A stretch of 64,000 nucleotides of DNA from NCBI RefSeq assembly GCF_041897535.1, contig NZ_CP169217.1:2232001-2296000 (forward strand). Reading direction: 5' to 3'. How positions within the stretch are numbered: position 1 is the stretch's first letter; every line of letters starts with the position of its first letter. This DNA comes from Methylomicrobium lacus_A (GTDB lineage Bacteria > Pseudomonadota > Gammaproteobacteria > Methylococcales > Methylomonadaceae). This document shows, piece after piece, positions 16,551-24,184 of the stretch. The notes under the pieces were generated by a model. It was not told the DNA's origin. It searched no databases and worked only from the letters and a program-made list of their open reading frames with translations. The translations under genes were made by a program, and so were the position numbers.

Positions 16551-17918
16551 TTAAAATTTGAAATTCGCGCCCGCCCCCAACGCCCATTCGCTGGCATTCA
16601 CATGGTAATCGCCCAACGCCAGCGTGCTGCGGTCTGCGGTGCCTTCAAACGCATAGGCCGCAAACGAATCCAGTCTGAACTTGGGTGTGAAGGCGTACCC
16701 CACACCGGCGGTGACGGTATGCTCCCAAACGACCGGGCCTAATGTCGTTTGTACGACTTTAATCAAATCATTTTTGTTAAGCACGCCGGGAACACTGGTG
16801 TCCAGAGGCAGCGTCCCTACGCCTGTAAAGCCGCCCACCGTGCCGTTCGGTTCGTCGCGGAGCAACTTTGAGGCATAACTGTAGCCTGAACGGAATTGCC
16901 AATTGCCGAGGCTATATTGGCCGCCCAGCATGGCCAGGAATTGATCCTTGTAGACATCTTTATACAAGGACGATTTCGACCAGTTTTTCCAGGCGACGTC
17001 CGCCTCCAATAACAAGTTGGGCGTCGCATTGGCCGCGATACCCCAGGTGACCTCCAGCGGCTGCTCGAGCTTCACGTCCTGGTATGCCTGACTGCCGCCC
17101 ACGGTGGTCGACAAGACGTTCTGGTAGTGGTACTGCAGAGGGGTCTTGACCGAGGCGCCCAGCTTCACGTCCTGTGTGAGCTGATACGTTGCGCCCAAGG
17201 CGCCGCGAATCGAAATATCATGGACGCTGGACGTGGTCCCGCCAAAATCGCCCGACAAGCCGGCGAGTCCGGTCGTATTCCCGGCAGTCCCAAATTGGCC
17301 CAACCCAAATCCTACCGTTAATGCAGCCCCTAACGACAAATCCGGTGTCACCTCATAAGCCGCCCCCACATTGGCGCTAAATGACAGTAACTCTACGTCC
17401 AAAGGCACTGTCGCCGCGCCGCCGAGTCCGGCGCCACCCAGCCCAAGCCCGGCGCCGGCATTGATCGGATGGGTGCGATAATCCGCACCCAAGCCGGAAT
17501 CCACCCCGACACCGGCACCCAGGACAAAGCCGGGCAAGACTTCTCCGCTGAGAGCCACATCCGGCGCGATGTAATTCTGCGCCAGACTGTGGGATCGGTT
17601 GGTGAAGCCGTTATTGCTTTGATAGTTGTCCACATCCGGCTCGAGGATGGCGGCACCTAAGCCAAAATTGAAGCCTTTAAACTGAGTCAGGGTGGCCGGA
17701 TTACCAAACAACGCCGCGGAAACTTCTTGCGGCTTGGTATAAGCCGCGCCGGCCATACCGCCGGCAATCGGTTTTGCAGACAAATTCAGGTCCGTTCCGG
17801 TATTCAACGCCAATACGCGAGGCGATGCCGCACTGGCTAGCGCCAATAACACCACCTGATTGAACCGCCATAGATTGATACGTCTGTCATTTCCGAAAGG
17901 AATCGATGCTGTGTTCAT
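16551..17918 (-). CDS. FadL/OmpP1/TodX-family outer-membrane transport protein
   Basis: A 455-residue beta-barrel porin of the FadL type that moves hydrophobic molecules across the outer membrane. Seen: a signal peptide ending near VLA-LNTG, the mature start DLNLSAKPIAGGMAGAAYT, the FadL-like NPATLTQFKG, many alternating amphipathic strands and a C-terminal phenylalanine (ANFKF). The start was set at the ATG with GGAG 7 bases upstream, 123 bases inside the longer frame. Its own sigma-54 promoter mirrors that of the sulfur operon, so uptake of hydrophobic organosulfur compounds is a reasonable inference. Confidence 0.85.
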   Translation of the reverse strand: MNTASIPFGNDRRINLWRFNQVVLLALASAASPRVLALNTGTDLNLSAKPIAGGMAGAAYTKPQEVSAALFGNPATLTQFKGFNFGLGAAILEPDVDNYQSNNGFTNRSHSLAQNYIAPDVALSGEVLPGFVLGAGVGVDSGLGADYRTHPINAGAGLGLGGAGLGGAATVPLDVELLSFSANVGAAYEVTPDLSLGAALTVGFGLGQFGTAGNTTGLAGLSGDFGGTTSSVHDISIRGALGATYQLTQDVKLGASVKTPLQYHYQNVLSTTVGGSQAYQDVKLEQPLEVTWGIAANATPNLLLEADVAWKNWSKSSLYKDVYKDQFLAMLGGQYSLGNWQFRSGYSYASKLLRDEPNGTVGGFTGVGTLPLDTSVPGVLNKNDLIKVVQTTLGPVVWEHTVTAGVGYAFTPKFRLDSFAAYAFEGTADRSTLALGDYHVNASEWALGAGANFKF

Positions 17919-18020
17919 TGTTAAACTCCAATAAAATATTTTCAGGTATCGGCCACATCCGTTCAGCTTGTCCGAATAGGGTTCATAAAGGACAAACACG
18001 TTCTGCCTGAAAGCCTCTAT

Positions 18021-18037
18021 TGCGAGCTTCATGCCAA
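18021..18037 (-). promoter_or_regulatory. sigma-54 promoter of the FadL-like porin
   Basis: Minus strand TTGGCATGAAGCTCGCA: GG and GC 10 bases apart and a -24 box identical to the organosulfur operon promoter (TTGGCATG). Predicted start near 18010, 92 bases before the porin ATG. Confidence 0.72.
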
Positions 18038-18040
18038 ACA

Positions 18041-18053
18041 CAACCCATTGTTT
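18041..18053 (-). promoter_or_regulatory. IHF-like site before the porin promoter
   Basis: Minus strand AAACAATGGGTTG, one change from the site at the organosulfur operon and placed a few bases upstream of the -24 box in both. Matches WATCAA-N4-TTR with one mismatch. Confidence 0.45.
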
Positions 18054-18116
18054 TTTATATACAATCCTATAAAGTCTTGATCATTAATGCCGCGCCAGCA
18101 GCAATGCTGTAGAAAA

Positions 18117-18136
18117 ATTGCCGCTCTCGGCGCAAC
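18117..18136. promoter_or_regulatory. diverged copy of the sulfur-island palindrome
   Basis: Contains the half site ATTGCCGCT seen in the 30-bp palindrome at 15481-15510; the other half (CGGCGCAAC) is degenerate. Its centre is about 116 bases upstream of the predicted porin start, the same distance as at the organosulfur operon. The rest of the 17919-18352 intergenic stretch holds no gene I can support. Confidence 0.45.
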
Positions 18137-18352
18137 CCGCCATCCCCTGTCGCGCGGATTCTCCACCGGAGCTAGAGTTCGGAAAGAGTTGCTTTTGACA
18201 GCTACCAGCCAATTCCTTGGGTATCCGTTTTCCGCCAATAGCAAGAGTGCCCTTGCTCAGATCAATCGTCAGCAAAGCTACCCCCAAACCGCCAAAAAAG
18301 AGTAAAATACGGGGTTTTAAACCGCATTCGGCTTTTGCCCCGCGAGTATCCC

Positions 18353-19432
18353 ATGCATACAAAATACAAAACCGACGACCTGAGAATTTGCGAGACGAAG
18401 GAAGTCATCGCGCCCTATCAGGTGCATGATGAAATGCCGATTACCGACGAAGCGGCCGAAACCACCGCGAAGGCGCGTCAGGAAATTCATCACATTCTGA
18501 CCGGCGAAGACGACCGTTTGCTGGTGATCGTCGGCCCGTGTTCGATCCATGACCCGGCCGCGGCAATCGATTATGCCAAGCGCTTGAAGGCGGTCAAGGA
18601 CGAACTGGCGGAAGATTTGCTGCTCGTGATGCGGGTCTATTTCGAGAAGCCGCGCACCACGGTCGGCTGGAAAGGGCTGATAAACGATCCGGATATCGAC
18701 TCCAGCTTCAACATCAACAAAGGCCTGCGCATCGCGCGCCGTTTGCTGCTCGGCGTCGCGAATCTCGGCATGCCGGCTGCGACCGAATACCTCGATCTGA
18801 TTTCGCCGCAATACATTTCCGACCTGATTTCCTGGGGCGCGATCGGCGCGCGCACGACCGAAAGCCAGGGCCACCGCGAACTGGCCTCCGGCGTGTCCTG
18901 CCCGATCGGTTTCAAGAATTCGACCGACGGCACGATCAAGATCGCGATCGATGCGATCGGCGCGGCGATGAGCCCGCATCACTTCCTGTCGATGACCAAG
19001 GGCGGCCACTCGGCGATTTTCTCGACCACCGGCAACGAAGACGTGCACATCATTCTGCGCGGCGGCAACAATCGGCCGAATTATGATGCAGTCAGCGTCG
19101 AACAGGTCGCCGAAGGCCTGGTCAACGCGAAGCTCCGACCGAACATCATGATCGACTTCAGCCATGCGAACAGCCTGAAGCAATGCCAGCGCCAGCTGAT
19201 CGTCGGCGAGGATGTCGCCGCTCAAATCGCCGGCGGCGATCACCGGATCATGGGCGTGATGATCGAAAGCAATCTGGTCGCGGGCAAACAGGACGTGGTG
19301 CCGGGCAAACCGTTGACCTATGGCCAGAGCATTACCGATGCCTGCATCAGTTTCGAGGATACCGTGCCGCTGCTGCAAAGCCTGGCCGAAGCCGTGCGCG
19401 AGCGCCGGTCGCTCGACAGCAAAGGAGTTTAA
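18353..19432 (+). CDS. aroG: 3-deoxy-7-phosphoheptulonate synthase, AroG type
   Basis: First step of aromatic amino-acid synthesis: phosphoenolpyruvate plus erythrose 4-phosphate to DAHP. The 359-residue protein is a type I-alpha enzyme close to E. coli AroG. Seen: LLVIVGPCSIHDP near 57-69, MRVYFEKPRTTVGWKG near 90, GARTTESQ and MIDFSHANS. The ATG giving MHTKYKTDDLR was preferred over a TTG 18 bases upstream. Which aromatic amino acid inhibits it cannot be told by eye. It is followed after 3 bp by thiSG, so the two are probably co-transcribed and coupled. Confidence 0.94.
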   Translation: MHTKYKTDDLRICETKEVIAPYQVHDEMPITDEAAETTAKARQEIHHILTGEDDRLLVIVGPCSIHDPAAAIDYAKRLKAVKDELAEDLLLVMRVYFEKPRTTVGWKGLINDPDIDSSFNINKGLRIARRLLLGVANLGMPAATEYLDLISPQYISDLISWGAIGARTTESQGHRELASGVSCPIGFKNSTDGTIKIAIDAIGAAMSPHHFLSMTKGGHSAIFSTTGNEDVHIILRGGNNRPNYDAVSVEQVAEGLVNAKLRPNIMIDFSHANSLKQCQRQLIVGEDVAAQIAGGDHRIMGVMIESNLVAGKQDVVPGKPLTYGQSITDACISFEDTVPLLQSLAEAVRERRSLDSKGV

Positions 19433-19435
19433 CCG

Positions 19436-20413
19436 ATGAATATTATTGTGAATGGCGCAATGCGCGAGTGCGCGGAGCACAGCACCGTCGCCGCCCTGAT
19501 CGCCGAACTCGATTTGACCGGCAAAAAGATCGCGGTCGAATTGAACCAGGAAATCCTGCCTTATGACCAGTACGGCGAACGGGCATTGCAAGACGGCGAC
19601 CGCATCGAGATCGTGCACGCGATCGGCGGCGGCCAGGACGACTTTTTTGTAATCGCCGGCAAATCCTACCGCTCGCGCCTGCTGGTCGGCACCGGCAAAT
19701 ACAAGGATCTCGAAGAAACCCGGCTCGCGACCGAAGCCTCCGGCGCCGAGATCGTGACCGTCGCGATTCGCCGCACCAACATCGGCCAGAACAAGGACGA
19801 GCCGAACCTGCTCGACGTGATCTCGCCGGACAAATACACGATCCTGCCCAACACCGCCGGCTGCTATACCGCCGAAGAAGCGGTCCGCACTTGCCGGTTG
19901 GCCCGGGAACTCTTGGGCGGCCATAAACTGGTCAAGCTCGAAGTATTGGCCGATCAACTGACGCTGTTTCCCGATGTCGCGCAGACCTACATCGCCGCCG
20001 AGCAGCTGGTCAAGGAAGGCTTCGACGTGATGGTTTACACCAACGACGACCCGATCGCCGCGAAACGGCTCGAAGAAATCGGCTGCGTCGCAGTGATGCC
20101 GTTGGCCGCGCCGATCGGTTCGGGCCTCGGTATTCGGAACCCCTATAACATTTTGACCATCGTCGAAAACGCGAAGGTGCCGATCCTGGTCGATGCCGGC
20201 GTCGGCACCGCCTCGGATGCGGCGATGGCGATGGAGCTCGGCTGCGACGGCGTGTTGATGAATACCGCGATCGCGGCCGCGAAAAATCCGGTATTGATGG
20301 CGTCCGCGATGAAAAAAGGCATCGAGGCCGGCCGCGAAGCGTTCTTGGCCGGACGCATGCCGCGCAAGCGTTTTGCTTCCGCGTCTTCACCGATCGAAGG
20401 CTTGTTTTTTTAA
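19436..20413 (+). CDS. thiSG: fused sulfur carrier ThiS and thiazole synthase ThiG
   Basis: One 325-residue chain joins ThiS (1-66, ubiquitin fold ending VHAIGGG at 60-66) to ThiG (from about 70). ThiG makes the thiazole phosphate of thiamin from DXP, dehydroglycine and sulfur carried on the ThiS C-terminus. Seen in the ThiG part: LLVGTGKYKD, TILPNTAGCYTAEEAV, HKLVKLEV with the Schiff-base lysine region (164/167), and the phosphate-binding end VLMNTAIAAAKNP. No frameshift or stop separates the parts. In the fusion the carrier's Gly-Gly end is internal, so sulfur loading would need cleavage of the chain or an altered mechanism. Confidence 0.92.
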   Translation: MNIIVNGAMRECAEHSTVAALIAELDLTGKKIAVELNQEILPYDQYGERALQDGDRIEIVHAIGGGQDDFFVIAGKSYRSRLLVGTGKYKDLEETRLATEASGAEIVTVAIRRTNIGQNKDEPNLLDVISPDKYTILPNTAGCYTAEEAVRTCRLARELLGGHKLVKLEVLADQLTLFPDVAQTYIAAEQLVKEGFDVMVYTNDDPIAAKRLEEIGCVAVMPLAAPIGSGLGIRNPYNILTIVENAKVPILVDAGVGTASDAAMAMELGCDGVLMNTAIAAAKNPVLMASAMKKGIEAGREAFLAGRMPRKRFASASSPIEGLFF

Positions 20414-20537
20414 GCCCGTATTTTCGAACAGGGCAAGGTGCGCTCGACTGCATGGATGCAGGAGGTAGAGCAATGCAGGAGCAATTGCCGAGTGGCGTAC
20501 CTTGCCCATGTCCCAAAAATCCGAAACCATCAGAAAT

Positions 20538-20554
20538 GGTACGCACAGCGTACC
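20538..20554. repeat. short palindrome GGTACGC-ACA-GCGTACC within a repeat-like stretch
   Basis: Perfect 7-bp stem with a 3-base loop, within an unusual stretch that also repeats ATGCAGGAG (20457-20481) and GCGTACC. It looks like a dispersed intergenic repeat sitting between thiSG and trmB, and it lies inside the open N-terminal extension of trmB. Confidence 0.45.
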
Positions 20555-20567
20555 CTACTACTTATCA

Positions 20568-21254
20568 ATGCTGTCCGAAGTTAATTTTCCCCGCAAAATC
20601 CAAAGTTTCATTCGTCGTCAGGGGCGCCTGACCGCCGGTCAGCAGCACGCCCTGGATAACCTCTGGGCTGTTTACGGACTCGATCCGAACATCGATGTTG
20701 ATTTTTCCGAGGTCTTCGGGCGTAACGCACCGCTCTGCGTCGAAATCGGTTTCGGCAACGGCGAGAGCCTCGCGAAGATGGCGGCGGCGAATCCGGATAT
20801 CGATTATATCGGCATCGAAGTCCACCGACCGGGCGTCGGCCACTTGTTGATGCTGTTGGCCGAGAAGAATCTGACCAATGTTAGGATCTATTGCCATGAC
20901 GCGATCGAGATCCTCGAAAAACGGGTGCCTGATGACAGCTTAAGCGGCGTGCATTTGTTTTTCCCTGACCCTTGGCCGAAGAAAAAACATCACAAAAGAC
21001 GCATCGTGCAGCCCGGCTTTACCGAACTGCTATGCAGGAAGTTGAAGGCGGAGGGCTATTTTCATGCCGCCAGCGACTGGCAGCACTACGCGGAACAGAT
21101 GCTAACGGTGCTGTCGGAACAAAAACGGCTCGAAAATGCCAGCCCCAGCGCCGACTATTGTCCGCGCCCGGACTACCGGCCGCTGACTAAATTCGAGCAG
21201 CGCGGCATTAAGCTGGGCCATGGGGTATGGGATTTGATTTTCAGGAAACTCTGA
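20568..21254 (+). CDS. trmB: tRNA (guanine-N7)-methyltransferase
   Basis: SAM-dependent enzyme that makes m7G46 in tRNA variable loops. Seen: FIRRQGRLTAGQQHAL at the N-terminus, SAM motif EIGFGNGES, GIEVHRPGVG, LFFPDPWPKKKHHKRRIVQ and the closing KFEQRGIKLGHGVWDL, all as in E. coli TrmB. The frame is open to a TTG 66 bases upstream and an ATG 60 bases upstream, but that extension falls in repeat-like DNA and is not family-like. The chosen ATG gives 228 residues, close to the 239 of E. coli, though its ribosome site is weak. Confidence 0.9.
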   Translation: MLSEVNFPRKIQSFIRRQGRLTAGQQHALDNLWAVYGLDPNIDVDFSEVFGRNAPLCVEIGFGNGESLAKMAAANPDIDYIGIEVHRPGVGHLLMLLAEKNLTNVRIYCHDAIEILEKRVPDDSLSGVHLFFPDPWPKKKHHKRRIVQPGFTELLCRKLKAEGYFHAASDWQHYAEQMLTVLSEQKRLENASPSADYCPRPDYRPLTKFEQRGIKLGHGVWDLIFRKL

Positions 21255-21363
21255 GACTATCTTCGCAGTCGCCCTTCGCCTTCCCCACCCCAGGAAGGGG
21301 TTAGGGAAAGTCAAGCGGGGCAAACATCAGCAGTTTTTGCGCCTAGCCGATGCGTGCAGACGA

Positions 21364-23304
21364 TCACTTGTTGTCGAACTGCAAGCCTTCCATCCGCATC
21401 AGTTTGATCATCATCGCCAGCTCTTCGCGCTGCCTTCTGAGCTGTTTCAATTGCACTTCAAGCACGGCAATGCTTTCGGCGACGTTGCCTTTCGAGTCGT
21501 TGATCTTTCTGAGCATCAACAGGCGTCCGTCGATCTGCTTTTTGTAATCCTTGATTTGATGCATCAGCGGCGTCATCACGTTGCTGCTCCAGGTCGCCGC
21601 ATCGTCGTGCGCCTGCTTCAGGATGTGCTGCGCCTTCGCGATTAAGGTGCCATAGAGCTTGTTGATCACGATGCTTTGCTCGGTCATCGTCGTTTTGGCG
21701 CTGGCGCGGAAAGCCTCGCCCTCGGTAAAGACCTGCTCCAGCTCGAATTGGTAGGTCGAAATCGAAAACAGCTGCGGCTCAATCTCGACAAAGCCGTATT
21801 CATCCTTGAATTTTTTGTGGATCGCCTTGACCAGGCGGCGGGTTTCATTGGTCAGATCGACCGATTCCTGCAACAAATCGCGCAACTCGTCGAACAACTT
21901 ACGTATGTTTTGTTTCATGCTGTAAGTGGTCAGGCTCTTTGCCATGTCATCGCGGGTTCGATTCACGATCTCGTCGATTCTTTCCTTGGCGAACGAGTCG
22001 ACCAGCATTTTTGCCTGCGTCAAGAACACCTGACGGCTGGTCTGGAAATTCTCGACCGTCGCCATGTACTGGTTCTGCTTGTCGCGCATTTCGGCCAGCA
22101 ATTTTCCGGTCATGTCCTTGTTTTCGAAATCGATCTTTTTGACTTCCTCGAGTTGCGAAATCGAATTGCTGTAAGACGAATCGGTCAGGCTCAGCGACTC
22201 ATTGACCATGAAGCCGATGTCGCGAATGATCGCATTCATCAGGATCGTCCGGCGTTCCTTCAAAATATCGTTGGCCAGATAATTTTCGAGCGTCGCCAGC
22301 CGGCTTCTCTCGAGCAAATCCGCATCGTTTTTGACCTTGGCCAGCAAGGCCTGCTTGGCCGATACCGGGAAAATGGCTTTTTCATTGATTTTCAACGTTT
22401 CGGCCGAAGACTTGATCTGCGATTGAATCGCATTTTGATAGCCTTTCTCGCCGGCCAGATCATCCCACATCGCGTCGATCTTGTTCATCACGACCGCGAC
22501 GCTTTGCTTGCTGCCGCTGCTGGCCTTGAATACATGACTGCGCCACATTTCCAGATCGCTCTTGGTCACGCCGGTATCGGCGGCCAGCAAAAACACGATC
22601 GCCTGCGCGCTCGGCAGCATGCTCAGGGTCAATTCCGGCTCGGTGCCGAGCGCGTTCAGACCGGGCGTGTCAAGGATGGCCAGCCCCTCCTTCAACAAAG
22701 CATGCGGAAAGCTGATCAGCGCATGCCGCCAGCATGGGATGTCCACTTTATCGGGATTCGCATTGCCCTGCTCGGCAGCCTCGCGCTTGTTCCATAAGCC
22801 CAGCTTTTCGGCAAGCTCGCGCTCGACGGGTTTTGTCGCCATCAGCTCCATGAAGGCTTCCTGCATTTGCGCCGGCGAATTGCAGTCCAGTGGAATATGT
22901 TTCCAGCGATTGGGCTGTTGTTTCAGTTCGACCAGAGACACGTCTTCCAGACGCGATTCGATATTCAACAAGCGGATATAGCTGCCGCCCTGCTCGTCCC
23001 AAAACAATTCGGTCGGCGACATCGTGGTGCGGCCCGGCGACGAAGGTAATAATCTAAGGCCGGTCTCGGCAAAGAATAGCGCATTGATCAGTTCGGTCTT
23101 GCCGCGCGAAAATTCAGCCGCAAAAGCCAGCGTGATCCGGTCAGACTTCAAACCGCTCAGGATATTCAAAATCGTATTGTCGCTTTGCGTATCCTGCAAA
23201 CCATAGCGATGACGCCATTGCTGATACATGTCGATCGTCTGTATCAGTTTTGCACGCCATTGCGAGTATTCGCGCATTTGCTCTTTAAATTCCAGATTCC
23301 TCAT
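21364..23304 (-). CDS. dynamin-like GTPase
   Basis: A 646-residue large GTPase of the bacterial dynamin family, expected to act on membranes in the cytoplasm. Seen: G1 AAEFSRGKTELINAL (about 62-76), switch threonines near RTTMSPTELFW, G3 ILDTPGLNALG, G4 MNKID, and a long C-terminal helical region with heptad character (KQIDGRLLMLRK to the end), suited to stalk formation. No transmembrane helix is obvious. The ATG after AAGG was preferred to one 21 bases upstream. It stands apart from its neighbours trmB (convergent) and pyrE (same strand, 203 bp). Bacterial dynamins serve in membrane repair, vesicles or phage tolerance; the role here is unknown. Confidence 0.85.
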   Translation of the reverse strand: MRNLEFKEQMREYSQWRAKLIQTIDMYQQWRHRYGLQDTQSDNTILNILSGLKSDRITLAFAAEFSRGKTELINALFFAETGLRLLPSSPGRTTMSPTELFWDEQGGSYIRLLNIESRLEDVSLVELKQQPNRWKHIPLDCNSPAQMQEAFMELMATKPVERELAEKLGLWNKREAAEQGNANPDKVDIPCWRHALISFPHALLKEGLAILDTPGLNALGTEPELTLSMLPSAQAIVFLLAADTGVTKSDLEMWRSHVFKASSGSKQSVAVVMNKIDAMWDDLAGEKGYQNAIQSQIKSSAETLKINEKAIFPVSAKQALLAKVKNDADLLERSRLATLENYLANDILKERRTILMNAIIRDIGFMVNESLSLTDSSYSNSISQLEEVKKIDFENKDMTGKLLAEMRDKQNQYMATVENFQTSRQVFLTQAKMLVDSFAKERIDEIVNRTRDDMAKSLTTYSMKQNIRKLFDELRDLLQESVDLTNETRRLVKAIHKKFKDEYGFVEIEPQLFSISTYQFELEQVFTEGEAFRASAKTTMTEQSIVINKLYGTLIAKAQHILKQAHDDAATWSSNVMTPLMHQIKDYKKQIDGRLLMLRKINDSKGNVAESIAVLEVQLKQLRRQREELAMMIKLMRMEGLQFDNK

Positions 23305-23403
23305 GGCAAGCCTTTTGTTTCTCAATATGCGTCTGTTAAGAGTCGAATGTCTGGATCAACAAGATGTTGAAATTCAAACTGTTAAGAAAACAACTCGCAC
23401 AAA

Positions 23404-23423
23404 CGGAAGCGCATGCGCTTCCG
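23404..23423. repeat. perfect 20-bp palindrome CGGAAGCGCATGCGCTTCCG
   Basis: Fully self-complementary with no loop, between pyrE and the dynamin gene. There is no T-run next to it. Candidate operator or dispersed palindrome. Confidence 0.5.
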
Positions 23424-23507
23424 CGGGAGAGTTTGCTTTTAAGTGTAGACCATATTTGATTTTGGCATAGCTGGATGCTCGGTTTTTTGCCGCGATCCGA
23501 ATTTTCG

Positions 23508-24152
23508 CTAGACCCCGTAGCGGTCGCGGTAGGCGGTGATGGCCTCCAGCACGCCGGGCAGTTCTCTGGCATTCTCGGTCAGATAGCCGATGATGTTCGC
23601 CAGCGTGATGATCGGCACGACCGGCATGCCGTAGCGTTCCTCGACCTCGCTGATCGCGGAGCGCTCGTCCAGGCCTTTTTCCTGCCGGTCCAGCGCGATC
23701 ACGACGCCGGCCGGCGTCGCCTGGGCGGCGCGAATGATCTCGACCGACTCCCTGACCGAGGTGCCCGCGGTGATCACGTCATCCAGGATCACCACATTGC
23801 CTGCCAGTGGCGCGCCGACCAGCGTGCCTCCCTCGCCGTGATCCTTGCTCTCCTTGCGGTTGAACGCGAACGGGATGTCGCTGCCGGTCAATTCGGCATA
23901 GGCGATCGAGGTGGCGCTGACCAGCGGGATGCCTTTGTAGGCGGGCCCGTATAACACGTCGGTCTTGATGCCGGACTGGATCAGCGCCTCGGCATAGAAA
24001 CGTCCGAGCCGCCCCAGTTTCGCGCCGGTATTAAACAGGCCGGTATTGAAGAAGTAAGGGCTGGTGCGGCCGGATTTCAATTGGAATTCGCCGAATCTCA
24101 GGACGCCGCATTCGAGCGCATAACGGATGAATTGTTGTTGATAGTCGTGCAT
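23508..24152 (-). CDS. pyrE: orotate phosphoribosyltransferase
   Basis: Fifth step of UMP synthesis: orotate plus PRPP to orotidine 5'-phosphate. The 214-residue length matches the E. coli-type enzyme. Seen: LKSGRTSPYFFNTG near 22-35, VLYGPAYKGIPL, FNRKESKDHGEGG (the flexible catalytic loop) and the PRPP motif VVILDDVITAGTSVRES. It lies 32 bp downstream of hemW on the same strand and may be co-transcribed with it. Confidence 0.96.
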   Translation of the reverse strand: MHDYQQQFIRYALECGVLRFGEFQLKSGRTSPYFFNTGLFNTGAKLGRLGRFYAEALIQSGIKTDVLYGPAYKGIPLVSATSIAYAELTGSDIPFAFNRKESKDHGEGGTLVGAPLAGNVVILDDVITAGTSVRESVEIIRAAQATPAGVVIALDRQEKGLDERSAISEVEERYGMPVVPIITLANIIGYLTENARELPGVLEAITAYRDRYGV

Positions 24153-24184
24153 AACGGTGATAGCTCTAAGGGTAGGTGAAAAAG

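Noticed and set aside
18317..19957. A 546-codon minus-strand open frame opposite aroG and thiSG
   Set aside because: It is a shadow of high-GC codon use; the plus strand carries two well-conserved enzymes.
21676..22797. 373-codon plus-strand frame opposite the dynamin gene
   Set aside because: Shadow frame without domain likeness; the minus strand has all GTPase motifs.
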